From: Chryseobacterium gregarium DSM 19109
Lineage (GTDB): Bacteria; Bacteroidota; Bacteroidia; Flavobacteriales; Weeksellaceae
Direction of reading: 5' to 3'
Assembly (NCBI RefSeq): GCF_000430845.1
Contig: NZ_AUMU01000006.1
Location: 230,124 to 294,123, forward strand
Length of the DNA stretch: 64,000 bases
The notes under the pieces were generated by a model. That model was not told the origin of the DNA and ran no database searches. It worked only from the letters and a program-made list of their open reading frames with translations. Positions 35,000 through 43,323 of the stretch are shown here, in pieces. Position 1 is the first letter of the stretch; each line of letters opens with the position of its first letter. The position numbers and the translations under genes were made by a program.

Positions 35000-36162
35000 A
35001 TTCACCAACGGCGAAAATAGGAATTGTCTTTTTACTGGCTTTTATGACCGGGGTTAATTTTGTGGTTTTCCCTGCTTTGGGAACGGCATTTACCGATTCC
35101 TCGGTATTTGCGCTTTCATCATCACAGTTCGGAAACCTTTTTTTGCCTCAGGCAGTTTGTATCATCGTTTCATGCCTTGCTGCTCCCTTTCTCGTTAATA
35201 AGTTAGGTCCTAAAATAATACTGGCCATAGGAGTTGCTTTGATGCTGACGGCTACCGCGGGTTTATGGGGAATGCAGTTTCTGATGAATGACAGGGATAT
35301 GCTGTTTCCTATGCTTATGGTCCTGGTGGCTTTTACCGGTTCCGGTTTCGGCCTTTCGATTACTACACTGAATCCCCTGGCTGCAAGTTTGTTTAAAAAC
35401 AATCCTTCGTCGGCCATTCTGATCCTGCAGTTTCTGGTAGGATTGGGAACTTCGGCCTCACCGCTGATGATGAACCTGGCAGGCGATGTACACCATTGGA
35501 TGTATGTCCCCGGAATCATTATTGCCGCCGTAAGCATCATACTGACTGCCTTTTTATTTGTCAGCCTGCCCAAAGAAACGTTTTTTGAGCTTCCCGATCA
35601 GTTGCGTATTCCGGTTAAGTTGTGGGCTTTTTTCGGAGTCATTGTATTGTATGGATGTATAGAAGGGACTTTCGGCAGTTTCGGGACGGTTATTCTCAAA
35701 AGCAGGGGAGTGGATAATGCCGATGCCAGCCTCGGGCTTTCGTTATTTTGGGGCGGGATAGCCCTTAACCGGCTGCTTTTCGGAATTTTTGCCAGGAAAT
35801 ATGACCTTTCTTTAATCTTTCTTTTATCACCGATGGCTGTGGGACTGATCATCGGGTTGCTGCTGTTTTTCACCGGAGCCGGTATGATGCTCTCGCTGAT
35901 GTTCCTAGCCGGATTTTTTATGGGAAGCTTGTTTCCGGGTGCTATCGGATGGGGGACCGTAGAATTTCCCACGCTTTCCGTCATGGTTTCAGGCTTCCTG
36001 ATGGCCACCAACCAGATCGGAACCGGAATCGTGACGAATGTCCTGGGCCGTTTTTCAGACCGGACTTCTTTAATCCTGCAGATCCTTATAGCCCTGTCCG
36101 CCATGATCTGTATCTTTCTTTTTGTATTGAAGAAAAATTCAAAAATCAAAGAAGCTTTCTGA
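34996..36162 (+). CDS. MFS transporter coupled to the GMC oxidoreductase
   Basis: This encodes 388 residues from the ATG at 34996, which overlaps the GMC stop codon (ATGA). Twelve hydrophobic helices are visible (IGIVFLLAFMTGVNFVVFPAL, LFLPQAVCIIVSCLAAPF, WGGIALNRLLFGIFARKY). The conserved glycines and the charged loop after helix 2 (LVNKLGPKIILAIG) match the MFS fold, close to the fucose permease-like group. Translational coupling suggests that it moves the substrate or product of the oxidoreductase; this is inference. Codons before 34996 in this frame overlap the GMC gene and are not used. Confidence 0.87.
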   Translation: MNSPTAKIGIVFLLAFMTGVNFVVFPALGTAFTDSSVFALSSSQFGNLFLPQAVCIIVSCLAAPFLVNKLGPKIILAIGVALMLTATAGLWGMQFLMNDRDMLFPMLMVLVAFTGSGFGLSITTLNPLAASLFKNNPSSAILILQFLVGLGTSASPLMMNLAGDVHHWMYVPGIIIAAVSIILTAFLFVSLPKETFFELPDQLRIPVKLWAFFGVIVLYGCIEGTFGSFGTVILKSRGVDNADASLGLSLFWGGIALNRLLFGIFARKYDLSLIFLLSPMAVGLIIGLLLFFTGAGMMLSLMFLAGFFMGSLFPGAIGWGTVEFPTLSVMVSGFLMATNQIGTGIVTNVLGRFSDRTSLILQILIALSAMICIFLFVLKKNSKIKEAF

Positions 36163-36242
36163 AAACCAAATATTTTAATACTGAATCTGCAACACGGAAT
36201 CCTTTCTTATCTTACGTCAATACGTCGGAAACAGTCATGTTG

Positions 36243-36250
36243 TACATTTG
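36243..36250 (+). promoter_or_regulatory. -7 promoter box of the pirin gene
   Basis: TACATTTG matches TAnnTTTG and ends 19 bases before the ATG at 36270. Confidence 0.6.
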
Positions 36251-36269
36251 TACTATAAATAAATAAAAT

Positions 36270-36998
36270 ATGAAAACAGTATATCATAAAGCCGATTCAA
36301 GAGGCCATGCCGATCACGGATGGTTAAACAGTTATCACACCTTCAGTTTTGCCAATTACCAGAACCGGGACAGAAATAACTTCGGAGTATTAAGGGTGCT
36401 GAATGACGATACCGTTTCTCAGGGCATGGGATTCGGTACACACCCGCACAGGGACATGGAAATCATATCCATTCCTTTGGAAGGGGACCTGGAGCATAAA
36501 GATTCCATGGGAACCACTGCGGTTATCAAAAAAGGTGAAATTCAGGTGATGAGTGCCGGGACAGGCGTGATGCACAGCGAATACAATAAAAACAAAGACG
36601 AATCGGTGAAGTTTTTACAGATCTGGGTCTTTCCGAAAGTACAGGGTGTGGAGCCGAGATATGATCAGAAAAGTATTAAAGAAGGCGAAAAGGTTAATGG
36701 TTTTCAGCAGATTCTGTCACCGGACCAAAATGATGACGGCGTATGGATCTATCAGGATGCCTGGTTTAACCTCGCTAATTTTACCAAAGGAAACGGCAAA
36801 AACTACATGTTGAACAAAAAAGGAAACGGGGTCTATGCTTATGTTTTAAAAGGAACGGCGAAAGTGGGCGACAGAGTCCTTAACGAAAAAGACGGTTTGG
36901 GAATCTGGGATACGCAGAGTTTTAATATCGAAGCGGTGGAAGACGCTGAAATTCTTTTAATGGAAGTCCCGATGGAATTGCCTGACTATTTAAAATAA
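36270..36998 (+). CDS. pirin family protein
   Basis: This encodes 242 residues. The bicupin fold shows RGHADHGWLNSYHTFSFANY near the N terminus and the metal ligands in HPHRDMEIISIPLEG (two His) and GTGVMHSEYN (His and Glu). Length and order fit bacterial YhhW-type pirins, which bind iron and can act as quercetin dioxygenases. The in vivo role is uncertain. It has its own promoter. It is followed after 154 bases by the FMN reductase gene. Confidence 0.92.
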   Translation: MKTVYHKADSRGHADHGWLNSYHTFSFANYQNRDRNNFGVLRVLNDDTVSQGMGFGTHPHRDMEIISIPLEGDLEHKDSMGTTAVIKKGEIQVMSAGTGVMHSEYNKNKDESVKFLQIWVFPKVQGVEPRYDQKSIKEGEKVNGFQQILSPDQNDDGVWIYQDAWFNLANFTKGNGKNYMLNKKGNGVYAYVLKGTAKVGDRVLNEKDGLGIWDTQSFNIEAVEDAEILLMEVPMELPDYLK

Positions 36999-37152
36999 TA
37001 AAATATTTCGCAGCATAGAAATTTTTCTCCTCCGGAAGGTGGCGGAAATTCAAAAAGAATTTTTGACAGGGTAGTGACAAACGTACCTGAAGATTCAAAA
37101 ACTTTACGATCTTTGCACCACAAAAATAACAACTTAAACAAAGACAACAATA

Positions 37153-37704
37153 ATGAAAATTTTAGCCATAACAGGAAGTAATTCCGATACTTCAATCAAT
37201 AAACAGCTGGTTTCCTATGCTGCTTCACTGATGGAAAACGCAGAAGTCGAAATAGTGGATATGAATGAATTTGAGATGCCGATCTATAAGCATCAGCGGG
37301 AAGTGGAAAGCGGTGTTCCTCAGCAGGCGGTTGATTTTGCCGGAAAAATAGATAGTGCAGACGTGCTTCTGGTTTCCCTGTCTGAACACAACGGAACCTA
37401 TTCTTCAGCTTTCAAAAATGTATTCGACTGGACTTCAAGAATAAAAAACCGTGCGGTCTGGAATGAGGTACCGATGCTTTTAATGGCTACGGCACCCGGC
37501 GCAAGAGGGGGAGCAGGTGTTCTGGAAGCAGCTTCCAAACGTTTTCCGCTGCATGGGGGAAATATTGTAGATACATTTTCACTGCCTTTCTTCAATGATT
37601 ACTTTGATAAGGATGCCCAAAAGATTTCCAATGAGGAAAAAGACAATGAACTAAAGGGGAAAATTCAGAAAATTTCCGCTATCGAATCTATCCTTGAAAA
37701 ATAA
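37153..37704 (+). CDS. NADPH-dependent FMN reductase family protein
   Basis: This encodes 183 residues. It has a flavodoxin-like fold with the FMN phosphate loop in ITGSNSDTSINKQLV (residues 5-19) and the conserved SEHNGTYSSAFKNVFDW segment (about 78-94). It matches the NADPH-dependent FMN/azoreductase-type reductases. It is cytoplasmic and reduces FMN or quinones with NAD(P)H. A near-match GATCTTTG box lies at 37108-37115. A separate promoter box follows 22 bases after the stop, so it is probably a single-gene unit. Confidence 0.88.
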   Translation: MKILAITGSNSDTSINKQLVSYAASLMENAEVEIVDMNEFEMPIYKHQREVESGVPQQAVDFAGKIDSADVLLVSLSEHNGTYSSAFKNVFDWTSRIKNRAVWNEVPMLLMATAPGARGGAGVLEAASKRFPLHGGNIVDTFSLPFFNDYFDKDAQKISNEEKDNELKGKIQKISAIESILEK

Positions 37705-37726
37705 TTGAAAATTAATTTAAAATTAA

Positions 37727-37734
37727 TATCTTTG
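37727..37734 (+). promoter_or_regulatory. -7 promoter box of a mini-transcript upstream of purM
   Basis: TATCTTTG fits TAnnTTTG. It lies between the FMN reductase stop and a 24-codon ORF, which starts 14 bases later. Confidence 0.6.
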
Positions 37735-37748
37735 CAAAAAGAAATAAG

Positions 37749-37823
37749 ATGAAAATTCAGACCACTTTTAAAGAATGTTTCTCCGAAAAAGGGAATGTTG
37801 TGGACTCTGAAATTCTGAGATAA
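37749..37823 (+). CDS. 24-residue leader peptide or small protein
   Basis: An ORF from ATG to TAA encodes MKIQTTFKEC, then FSEKGNVVDSEILR. It is framed by a promoter box (37727-37734) and a strong terminator (37831-37863), giving a predicted transcript of about 125 nucleotides. It could be a leader peptide in an attenuator for purM, a stand-alone small protein or the coding face of a small RNA. There is no homology that I know of. The support is the unit's architecture, not the peptide sequence. Confidence 0.4.
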   Translation: MKIQTTFKECFSEKGNVVDSEILR

Positions 37824-37830
37824 GACAACG

Positions 37831-37863
37831 GCCGATAATCTACCAAGATTGTCGGCTTTTTTG
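37831..37863 (+). terminator. intrinsic terminator of the mini-transcript
   Basis: GCCGATAATCT and AGATTGTCGGC pair with one wobble around ACCA and are followed by seven T's. It starts seven bases after the 24-codon ORF. Confidence 0.8.
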
Positions 37864-37901
37864 TTTCCAAAATTTGAATAAAGAATATTAAAAAAGACCA
37901 A

Positions 37902-37967
37902 GAGACATCAGATTGCAGATATAAGACGATAAGTCTGAAATCTGAAATCTAACATCTAATATCTAAA
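37902..37967. repeat. AGATTTCAGA-type spacer repeat before purM
   Basis: GAGACATCAGATTGCAGATA is followed by GTCTGAAATCTGAAATCTAA and CATCTAATATCTAA. CAGATT on the left and AATCTG on the right can pair. It ends 6 bases before the purM ATG. Confidence 0.7.
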
Positions 37968-37973
37968 TAAAAC

Positions 37974-38966
37974 ATGAGCAACACATACAAATCAGCAGGT
38001 GTCGATAAGGAAGAAGGGTATAAAACCGTAGATAAGATCAAAAAGGCAGTCGGTGAAACGCACAATGCCAATGTATTGAACCATTTGGGAAGCTTCGGGG
38101 CTTTCTATGAAATCGGAGGATATAAAAATCCCGTTTTGGTTTCAGGAACTGACGGCGTGGGAACAAAGCTGAAAGTGGCTTTAGACTCAAAAAAGTATGA
38201 CTCTATCGGAGTAGACTGTTTTGCGATGTGCGCAAACGATATTCTCTGCCACGGTGCAAAACCGCTGTTCTTTTTAGACTACCTGGCTTGCGGAAAGCTG
38301 GATTCTGAAATTGCCGCTGAAATCGTTTTGGGAATGGTGGCTGCCTGTAAGGATAACAACTGTGCATTGATCGGTGGTGAAACCGCTGAAATGCCCGGGA
38401 TGTACCAGCCCGGAGATTATGATGTTGCCGGGTTCTGTGTAGGGATTGTTGAAAAAGACCAGATTATCGATGGCTCTAAAATCAAAGCCGGAAACAAGAT
38501 CATTGCATTGCCGAGTTCAGGTTTCCATTCCAACGGATTCTCCCTGGTAAGAAAGATATTCCCTGATTTTAACGAAGAATTTGAAGGCAAGCCTTTGTAT
38601 GAAACCCTTCTGGTTCCGACAAGATTGTACTATAAAGACATCCATAAAGTTCTTGAAGAGGTGGAAGTGGCAGGAATTGCCCACATCACAGGAGGCGGAT
38701 TGTATGAAAACATCCCAAGAATCATCGGTGAAGGGCTGTGCGCCACTATTGATGCATCAAAAATCCGGATTCCGAGCGTTATGGCTGAACTGGAAAAAAG
38801 AGGCGGCATTGCCCGTGAAGAAATGTTCGGGACCTTTAATATGGGAGTAGGGATGATTGTCGTGGTGGATGCGGAACATGCGGAAAAAGTACTGCATCTT
38901 TTAGACGATGCCTACGAAATCGGAGAGATTACGGAAGGAAGCGAAAAGATAGACTTAAAATTCTAA
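37974..38966 (+). CDS. purM: phosphoribosylformylglycinamidine cyclo-ligase
   Basis: This encodes 330 residues. It closes the imidazole ring to form AIR in purine synthesis, using ATP. The PurM/AIRS fold is seen in FGAFYEIGGYKNPVLVSGTDGVGTKL-type N-terminal strands, the SIGVDCFAMCANDILCHGA segment, CALIGGETAEMPGMY and the C-terminal HITGGGLYENIPRI. The length is normal. It heads the purine cluster. The gap to purN is filled by a spacer repeat, so an operon is probable but not certain. Confidence 0.96.
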   Translation: MSNTYKSAGVDKEEGYKTVDKIKKAVGETHNANVLNHLGSFGAFYEIGGYKNPVLVSGTDGVGTKLKVALDSKKYDSIGVDCFAMCANDILCHGAKPLFFLDYLACGKLDSEIAAEIVLGMVAACKDNNCALIGGETAEMPGMYQPGDYDVAGFCVGIVEKDQIIDGSKIKAGNKIIALPSSGFHSNGFSLVRKIFPDFNEEFEGKPLYETLLVPTRLYYKDIHKVLEEVEVAGIAHITGGGLYENIPRIIGEGLCATIDASKIRIPSVMAELEKRGGIAREEMFGTFNMGVGMIVVVDAEHAEKVLHLLDDAYEIGEITEGSEKIDLKF

Positions 38967-38968
38967 TA

Positions 38969-39038
38969 AGACATCAGATGGAAGACATCAGACGACAGAC
39001 GATCAGTCTGAAATCTGGTATCTGAAATCTAACATCTC
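38969..39038. repeat. AGATTTCAGA-type spacer repeat between purM and purN
   Basis: GACATCAGATGGAAGACATC runs into CAGACGATCAGTCTG and ends GGTATCTGAAATCTAACATC. The last 16 bases are shared with the spacer at 37902. The internal CAGAC...GTCTG can form a short stem. Confidence 0.7.
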
Positions 39039-39043
39039 AATTA

Positions 39044-39610
39044 ATGAAAAACATTGTTGTACTCGTTTCAGGTTCAGGAACCAATCTGCAGAGAATTATC
39101 GATACGGTTGATAACGGAGAAATCCGGAATGCAAAAGTAGCTCTGGTAGTGGCAGACCGTGAGTGTTACGGACTGGAAAGGGCTAAAAACCATCATATAG
39201 AAAACGTCCTGATTCCGAGAGGGAAGAATTTCAGCAACGAATTGGGTAAAATCATCCCTGAAAATACGGATATGATTGTATTGGCCGGCTTTTTATCCAT
39301 CCTGAAGCCTGAATTCTGTGAAAACTGGCGCGGCAAGATCATCAATATCCATCCTGCACTGCTGCCGAAATTCGGAGGGAAGGGAATGTGGGGGCATCAT
39401 GTACATGATGCCGTTATTGAAGCCGGGGAAAAAGAAAGCGGGGCTACCGTACATTTCGTGACTTCAGGAATCGATGAAGGGGAAACCATTCTTCAGAAAT
39501 CATTTGCCGTAACCGAAGATGATACTCCGGAAACGTTGGCAGAGAAAGTCCATTTGATTGAATATGATATTTTTCCAAAAGCGATCAATAAGGTATTGAA
39601 TAATGATTGA
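39044..39610 (+). CDS. purN: phosphoribosylglycinamide formyltransferase
   Basis: This encodes 188 residues. It transfers a formyl group from 10-formyltetrahydrofolate to GAR. The P-loop-like VSGSGTNLQRIID (residues 7-19), the catalytic IINIHPALLPKFGGKGMWG with Asn and His, and the Asp-bearing SGIDEGETIL are present. The length is typical. Its 3' end overlaps the following acetyltransferase gene by eight bases. Confidence 0.95.
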   Translation: MKNIVVLVSGSGTNLQRIIDTVDNGEIRNAKVALVVADRECYGLERAKNHHIENVLIPRGKNFSNELGKIIPENTDMIVLAGFLSILKPEFCENWRGKIINIHPALLPKFGGKGMWGHHVHDAVIEAGEKESGATVHFVTSGIDEGETILQKSFAVTEDDTPETLAEKVHLIEYDIFPKAINKVLNND

Positions 39611-40193
39611 TTTAGCAGAAGAATATATTTTAGAAAATGATAAGATACTTTTAAGACCTTTAAGAGAATCAGATTTCGATTTCCTCCTGAAGTTCTCTGA
39701 AAAAGAACCTGATATTTGGAGATTTAATGCATTGGGAGGAAATGGTGCTGAAAATCTTAAAAATTATATTACTACAGCACTTAGTAACAGGCAAAATCAA
39801 ACAGAATATACTTTTGTGGTTTTTGATAAGAAAGATGAAGAAATCATAGGAAGTACAAGGTTTTACCTTATTAATAAATTTAATGAGACACTTGAATTAG
39901 GGTATACATGGTATGGGAAAAGTTATCAGGGAACCTATGTAAATAAAAACTGTAAGTACTTGATGCTGGAATTTGCTTTTGAAATCTGGAAGATGGAAAG
40001 AGTTGGGTTTAGGGCTAATAATCTTAATAAAAGAAGTATTTCTGCAATGAAGAGCATTGGTTGTAAAGAAGAAGGTATCCTAAGGAACTTTTCAAAAGAT
40101 TCGGAAGGAAACAGGATTGATGTGATTGTATTAAGCATTTTGAAAGAAGAATGGTTTAATAACATCAAAGAAAATTTGAAAGAAAAGATTTAG
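39603..40193 (+). CDS. GNAT family N-acetyltransferase
   Basis: This encodes 196 residues of the RimJ/RimL-type acetyltransf_3 group: ILRPLRESDFDFLLKFSE-like N terminus, EIIGSTRFYLI, ELGYTWYGKSYQGTYVN (the acetyl-CoA region) and a C-terminal ERVGFRANNLNKRSISAMKSIGCKEEG. It probably acetylates an amine of a small molecule or protein N terminus. It overlaps purN by eight bases and splits purN from purH. It is clearly AT-richer than both, which suggests that it was inserted into the purine cluster later. Confidence 0.87.
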   Translation: MIDLAEEYILENDKILLRPLRESDFDFLLKFSEKEPDIWRFNALGGNGAENLKNYITTALSNRQNQTEYTFVVFDKKDEEIIGSTRFYLINKFNETLELGYTWYGKSYQGTYVNKNCKYLMLEFAFEIWKMERVGFRANNLNKRSISAMKSIGCKEEGILRNFSKDSEGNRIDVIVLSILKEEWFNNIKENLKEKI

Positions 40194-40325
40194 CAATTGT
40201 TAAATGAAAATATTTCAGATTTAGAAAAATTAAAAAAATCTAAGTAAAATAAAAGTAAGAGCGGAGGTGAAAGAACCGGTCTACAGTTTGAAATAGCTGT
40301 GAAAAGTAAAAAATTGAAAGAAAAA

Positions 40326-41843
40326 ATGAGTAAAAAGAGAGTTTTAATCAGTGTTTCGGATAAAAGCGGATTGACTGAATTCGCACAGTTTCTGGAATCC
40401 CAGGGATATGAGCTGATTTCTACAGGAGGAACGTTCAAACACCTGAAAGATGCCGGGTTGAATCCGATTCAGATTGATGAGGTAACCAACTTCCCTGAAA
40501 TGCTGGATGGCAGGGTGAAAACGCTGCACCCGAAAGTTCACGGCGGATTGCTGGCGGTCCGTTCAAACGAAGAGCACATGAACACCGTTCAGGTACACGG
40601 CATTGAACTGATAGACATGGTGGTTGTGAATCTGTATCCTTTCTTTGAAAATGTAAACAAAGACATCTCCCTTCACGAAAAAGTGGAGTTCATCGACATC
40701 GGAGGCCCTTCAATGCTCCGTTCAGCGGCTAAAAATTTTGATTCTGTTACCGTAATTACCGATGTGGAAGATTATGCAACGATAAAAATCGAAATGGAAC
40801 AGAACGGCGATACCTATATCGAAACCCGTAAAAAGCTGGCCGGAAAAGTATTCAACCTTACTTCCGCTTATGATGCCGCTATTTCAAGAATGCTTCTGGA
40901 TGAAGAATATCCAACGTATCTTAATGCTTCCTATAAAAAAGTTTCCGACTTAAGATATGGTGAAAACCCACATCAGACCGCAGCATATTATGTTTCCACT
41001 TTTGAAAACGGGGCGATGAAAGATTTCGAACAACTGGGAGGCAAGGAGCTGTCTTTCAACAACCTTCGCGATATGGATCTTTGCTGGAAAGTGGTAACTG
41101 AATTTAAAGAAGAAATGGCCTGTTGTGCTGTGAAGCATTCCACGCCTTGCGGGGTTGCCATCGGAACTTCTGCACTGGAAACCTACCGTAAAACATTTGA
41201 ATGTGACCCGGTTTCCATCTTTGGCGGAATTGTTGCCATGAACTATAAAATTGATGCCGCAACAGCGGAAGAATTGAATAAAACATTCCTTGAAATTGTC
41301 ATGGCTCCTGAATTTGATGAAGCGGCACTGGAAGTTTTAAGAAAGAAGAAAAACCTGAGAATCATAAAAATTGTAAACCCTGTTTCCGATAAGCAGACCT
41401 GGGTGAAAGTGGACGGGGGAATTCTCGTTCAGGACAATGACAGTATTTTCTCTGATGATATTAAAGTAGTCACTGAAACACAGCCGACGGAAGAACAGAA
41501 AAAAGCACTGCTTTTCTCCCAGAGGGTAGTAAAATACGTGAAATCAAATGCCATTGTGGTTTCCAACGGAATCCAGGCTTTCGGAATCGGCGGCGGCCAG
41601 GTGAACAGGATCTGGGCAACGCAGCAGGCGATTGAAAGAGCGAAAGAAAAGTTTACCGGAGAACTGGTATTAGCTTCTGATGCATTTTTCCCTTTCCGTG
41701 ACGTAGTGGATTTCTGCCATCAGGAAGGAATCACGGCGATCATCCAGCCGGGAGGAAGTGTGAAAGACCAGGACAGCATTGAAGCGGCCAATGAGCATGG
41801 AATTCCAATGATGTTTACCGGGATCAGACATTTTTTCCATTAA
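40326..41843 (+). CDS. purH: bifunctional AICAR formyltransferase/IMP cyclohydrolase
   Basis: This encodes 505 residues from the ATG at 40326 ([16 protein letters not shown]); an earlier in-frame GTG at 40299 is unlikely. It catalyses the last two steps to IMP. The N-terminal MGS-like cyclohydrolase domain (residues 1-190) includes [15 protein letters not shown]. The C-terminal formyltransferase domain includes [27 protein letters not shown] and the C-terminal [18 protein letters not shown]. It is of normal length. Confidence 0.96.
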   Translation: MSKKRVLISVSDKSGLTEFAQFLESQGYELISTGGTFKHLKDAGLNPIQIDEVTNFPEMLDGRVKTLHPKVHGGLLAVRSNEEHMNTVQVHGIELIDMVVVNLYPFFENVNKDISLHEKVEFIDIGGPSMLRSAAKNFDSVTVITDVEDYATIKIEMEQNGDTYIETRKKLAGKVFNLTSAYDAAISRMLLDEEYPTYLNASYKKVSDLRYGENPHQTAAYYVSTFENGAMKDFEQLGGKELSFNNLRDMDLCWKVVTEFKEEMACCAVKHSTPCGVAIGTSALETYRKTFECDPVSIFGGIVAMNYKIDAATAEELNKTFLEIVMAPEFDEAALEVLRKKKNLRIIKIVNPVSDKQTWVKVDGGILVQDNDSIFSDDIKVVTETQPTEEQKKALLFSQRVVKYVKSNAIVVSNGIQAFGIGGGQVNRIWATQQAIERAKEKFTGELVLASDAFFPFRDVVDFCHQEGITAIIQPGGSVKDQDSIEAANEHGIPMMFTGIRHFFH

Positions 41844-41895
41844 TTAAAATAGAATTAAAAATAATTTGAGATTGTATTTTTAGCATTCAAAATTA

Positions 41896-41903
41896 TATAT
41901 TTG
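41896..41903 (+). promoter_or_regulatory. -7 promoter box of purD
   Basis: TATATTTG matches TAnnTTTG and ends 28 bases before the ATG at 41932. purD thus has its own start of transcription in the purine cluster. Confidence 0.6.
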
Positions 41904-41931
41904 TAAAATAGACTTGTTAATTAAATAAAAT

Positions 41932-43170
41932 ATGAGAATATTAATCATAGGTGAAGGTGGAAGAGAATCTGCTTTGGCGGCAAAACTTCAGAATGACCCG
42001 AGAATTTCTAAAATGTTTTTTGCTAACGGAAACGCTACTACGGATGTTATAGGAAAAAATGTTCATTTATCAGAGATTAAAGAACTGAGGGATTTTGCCA
42101 TCAAGGAAAAGGTGGATCTTACCATCGTAGGTCCTGAAGCTCCGCTTGTAGCGGGCCTGAAGGATGAATTCAAGAAGCATGATCTTAAAGTGTTCGGTCC
42201 TAACCAGAAAGTAGCCAGCCTGGAAGGCAGCAAGGCTTTCTCTAAGAAATTTATGCAGACCTATGATATCAAAACCGCTAAAGCGGTAGTATTTGATTCC
42301 TATAATGAAGCTAAAGAATATGTTCAGACCCAGGAATATCCTTTAGTGGTTAAAGCCAGTGGGTTAGCCGGCGGAAAAGGGGTTGTGATCTGTGATACTC
42401 TGGAAGAGGCTGAAGCTACCATCCACGATTTCATGATCAGAAGAATTTATGGAGATGCAGGAATCCGTTTGGTTATCGAAGAATATCTGGAAGGTTTTGA
42501 AGCATCCATCATTGCATTCTCAAACGGTGATAAATTATTCCCGTGCGTTGCGGCTAAAGATTATAAAAAAGCCGGAAACGGAGATACGGGTCCTAATACC
42601 GGAGGTATGGGATGCGTGGCACCAAGCCCGGAATTTACCCAGGAACATTATGCGGATTTCGAGAAAAACATTCTGGAACCGACCATTAAAGGTCTGAAGG
42701 CAGAAGGTTTCGGTTTCAAAGGAATCATTTTCTTCGGATTGATGGTGACCAAAAACGGGACTTACCTGCTGGAATACAATATGAGATTCGGAGATCCTGA
42801 AACCCAGGTATTGATGGCCCTGATGGAAAATAACCTTCTTGACGTCATCCAGGACTGTATGGACGGAAAAGATATCAGGCTCACTTTTAAGGACGAAAAG
42901 GCAGTGTGTCTTGTGATGTGCTCAGGAGGCTATCCGAGAAACATCGAGACCGGTTTTGAAATCGTAGGTGAAGATAAAATGAAATACAGCAAACTTCTGT
43001 ATGCCGGTGCGATCAGGAAAGGCGATAAAGTGGTTTCCAACGGAGGAAGGGTACTGAACATCGTTGCCACGGGAGCTACTTACGATGATGCCCGCAAAAA
43101 AGTTTACGAAGATGCAAGCCACGTACATTTCGACTACGGCTTCTATAGAGAAGACATCGGAAAGTTTTAA
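41932..43170 (+). CDS. purD: phosphoribosylamine-glycine ligase
   Basis: This encodes 412 residues. It joins glycine to phosphoribosylamine with ATP. The N-terminal Rossmann part (ILIIGEGGRESALAAKL, VGPEAPLVAGL) is followed by the ATP-grasp domain (ASGLAGGKGVVICDT, VIEEYLEGFEASI, NTGGMGCVAPSP, YNMRFGDPETQVL). The C-terminal lid is complete. It is transcribed in the same direction as purH, with an independent promoter and a terminator after it. Confidence 0.96.
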   Translation: MRILIIGEGGRESALAAKLQNDPRISKMFFANGNATTDVIGKNVHLSEIKELRDFAIKEKVDLTIVGPEAPLVAGLKDEFKKHDLKVFGPNQKVASLEGSKAFSKKFMQTYDIKTAKAVVFDSYNEAKEYVQTQEYPLVVKASGLAGGKGVVICDTLEEAEATIHDFMIRRIYGDAGIRLVIEEYLEGFEASIIAFSNGDKLFPCVAAKDYKKAGNGDTGPNTGGMGCVAPSPEFTQEHYADFEKNILEPTIKGLKAEGFGFKGIIFFGLMVTKNGTYLLEYNMRFGDPETQVLMALMENNLLDVIQDCMDGKDIRLTFKDEKAVCLVMCSGGYPRNIETGFEIVGEDKMKYSKLLYAGAIRKGDKVVSNGGRVLNIVATGATYDDARKKVYEDASHVHFDYGFYREDIGKF

Positions 43171-43182
43171 TAAAAAATCATT

Positions 43183-43217
43183 AAAAAAGATTTGGAGTCA
43201 TCCAGGTCTTTTTTTGT
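43183..43217 (+). terminator. intrinsic terminator of purD
   Basis: AAAAAAGA pairs with TCTTTTTT across an inner TGGA/TCCA stem and the loop GTCA. The stem is interrupted by an internal bulge. Confidence 0.55.
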
Positions 43218-43234
43218 AAAACATTTAGAATTTA

Positions 43235-43302
43235 GAGGTCAGATCAAAGATCCCGGATTCCAGACTGAAAGTCTCATATCTGAAATCTGAAATCTGATGT
43301 CA
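43235..43302. repeat. AGATTTCAGA-type spacer repeat before guaA
   Basis: AGAGGTCAGATCAAAGATCC runs to CAGACTGAAAGTCTCATATC, TGAAATCTGAAATCTGATGT. It belongs to the same family as the spacers at 9391, 15100, 37902 and 38969. It ends 21 bases before the guaA ATG. Confidence 0.65.
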
Positions 43303-43323
43303 TTTAAAAATCAATTATAAAAA

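Noticed and set aside
35598..36149. 183-codon antisense ORF within the MFS transporter gene
   Set aside because: The composition is that of an antisense shadow; the sense strand has membrane helices and a translationally coupled start.
40299..40325. Extended N terminus of PurH from a GTG at 40299
   Set aside because: The additional residues (KSKKLKEK) are not part of the family; [12 protein letters not shown] is the normal start.
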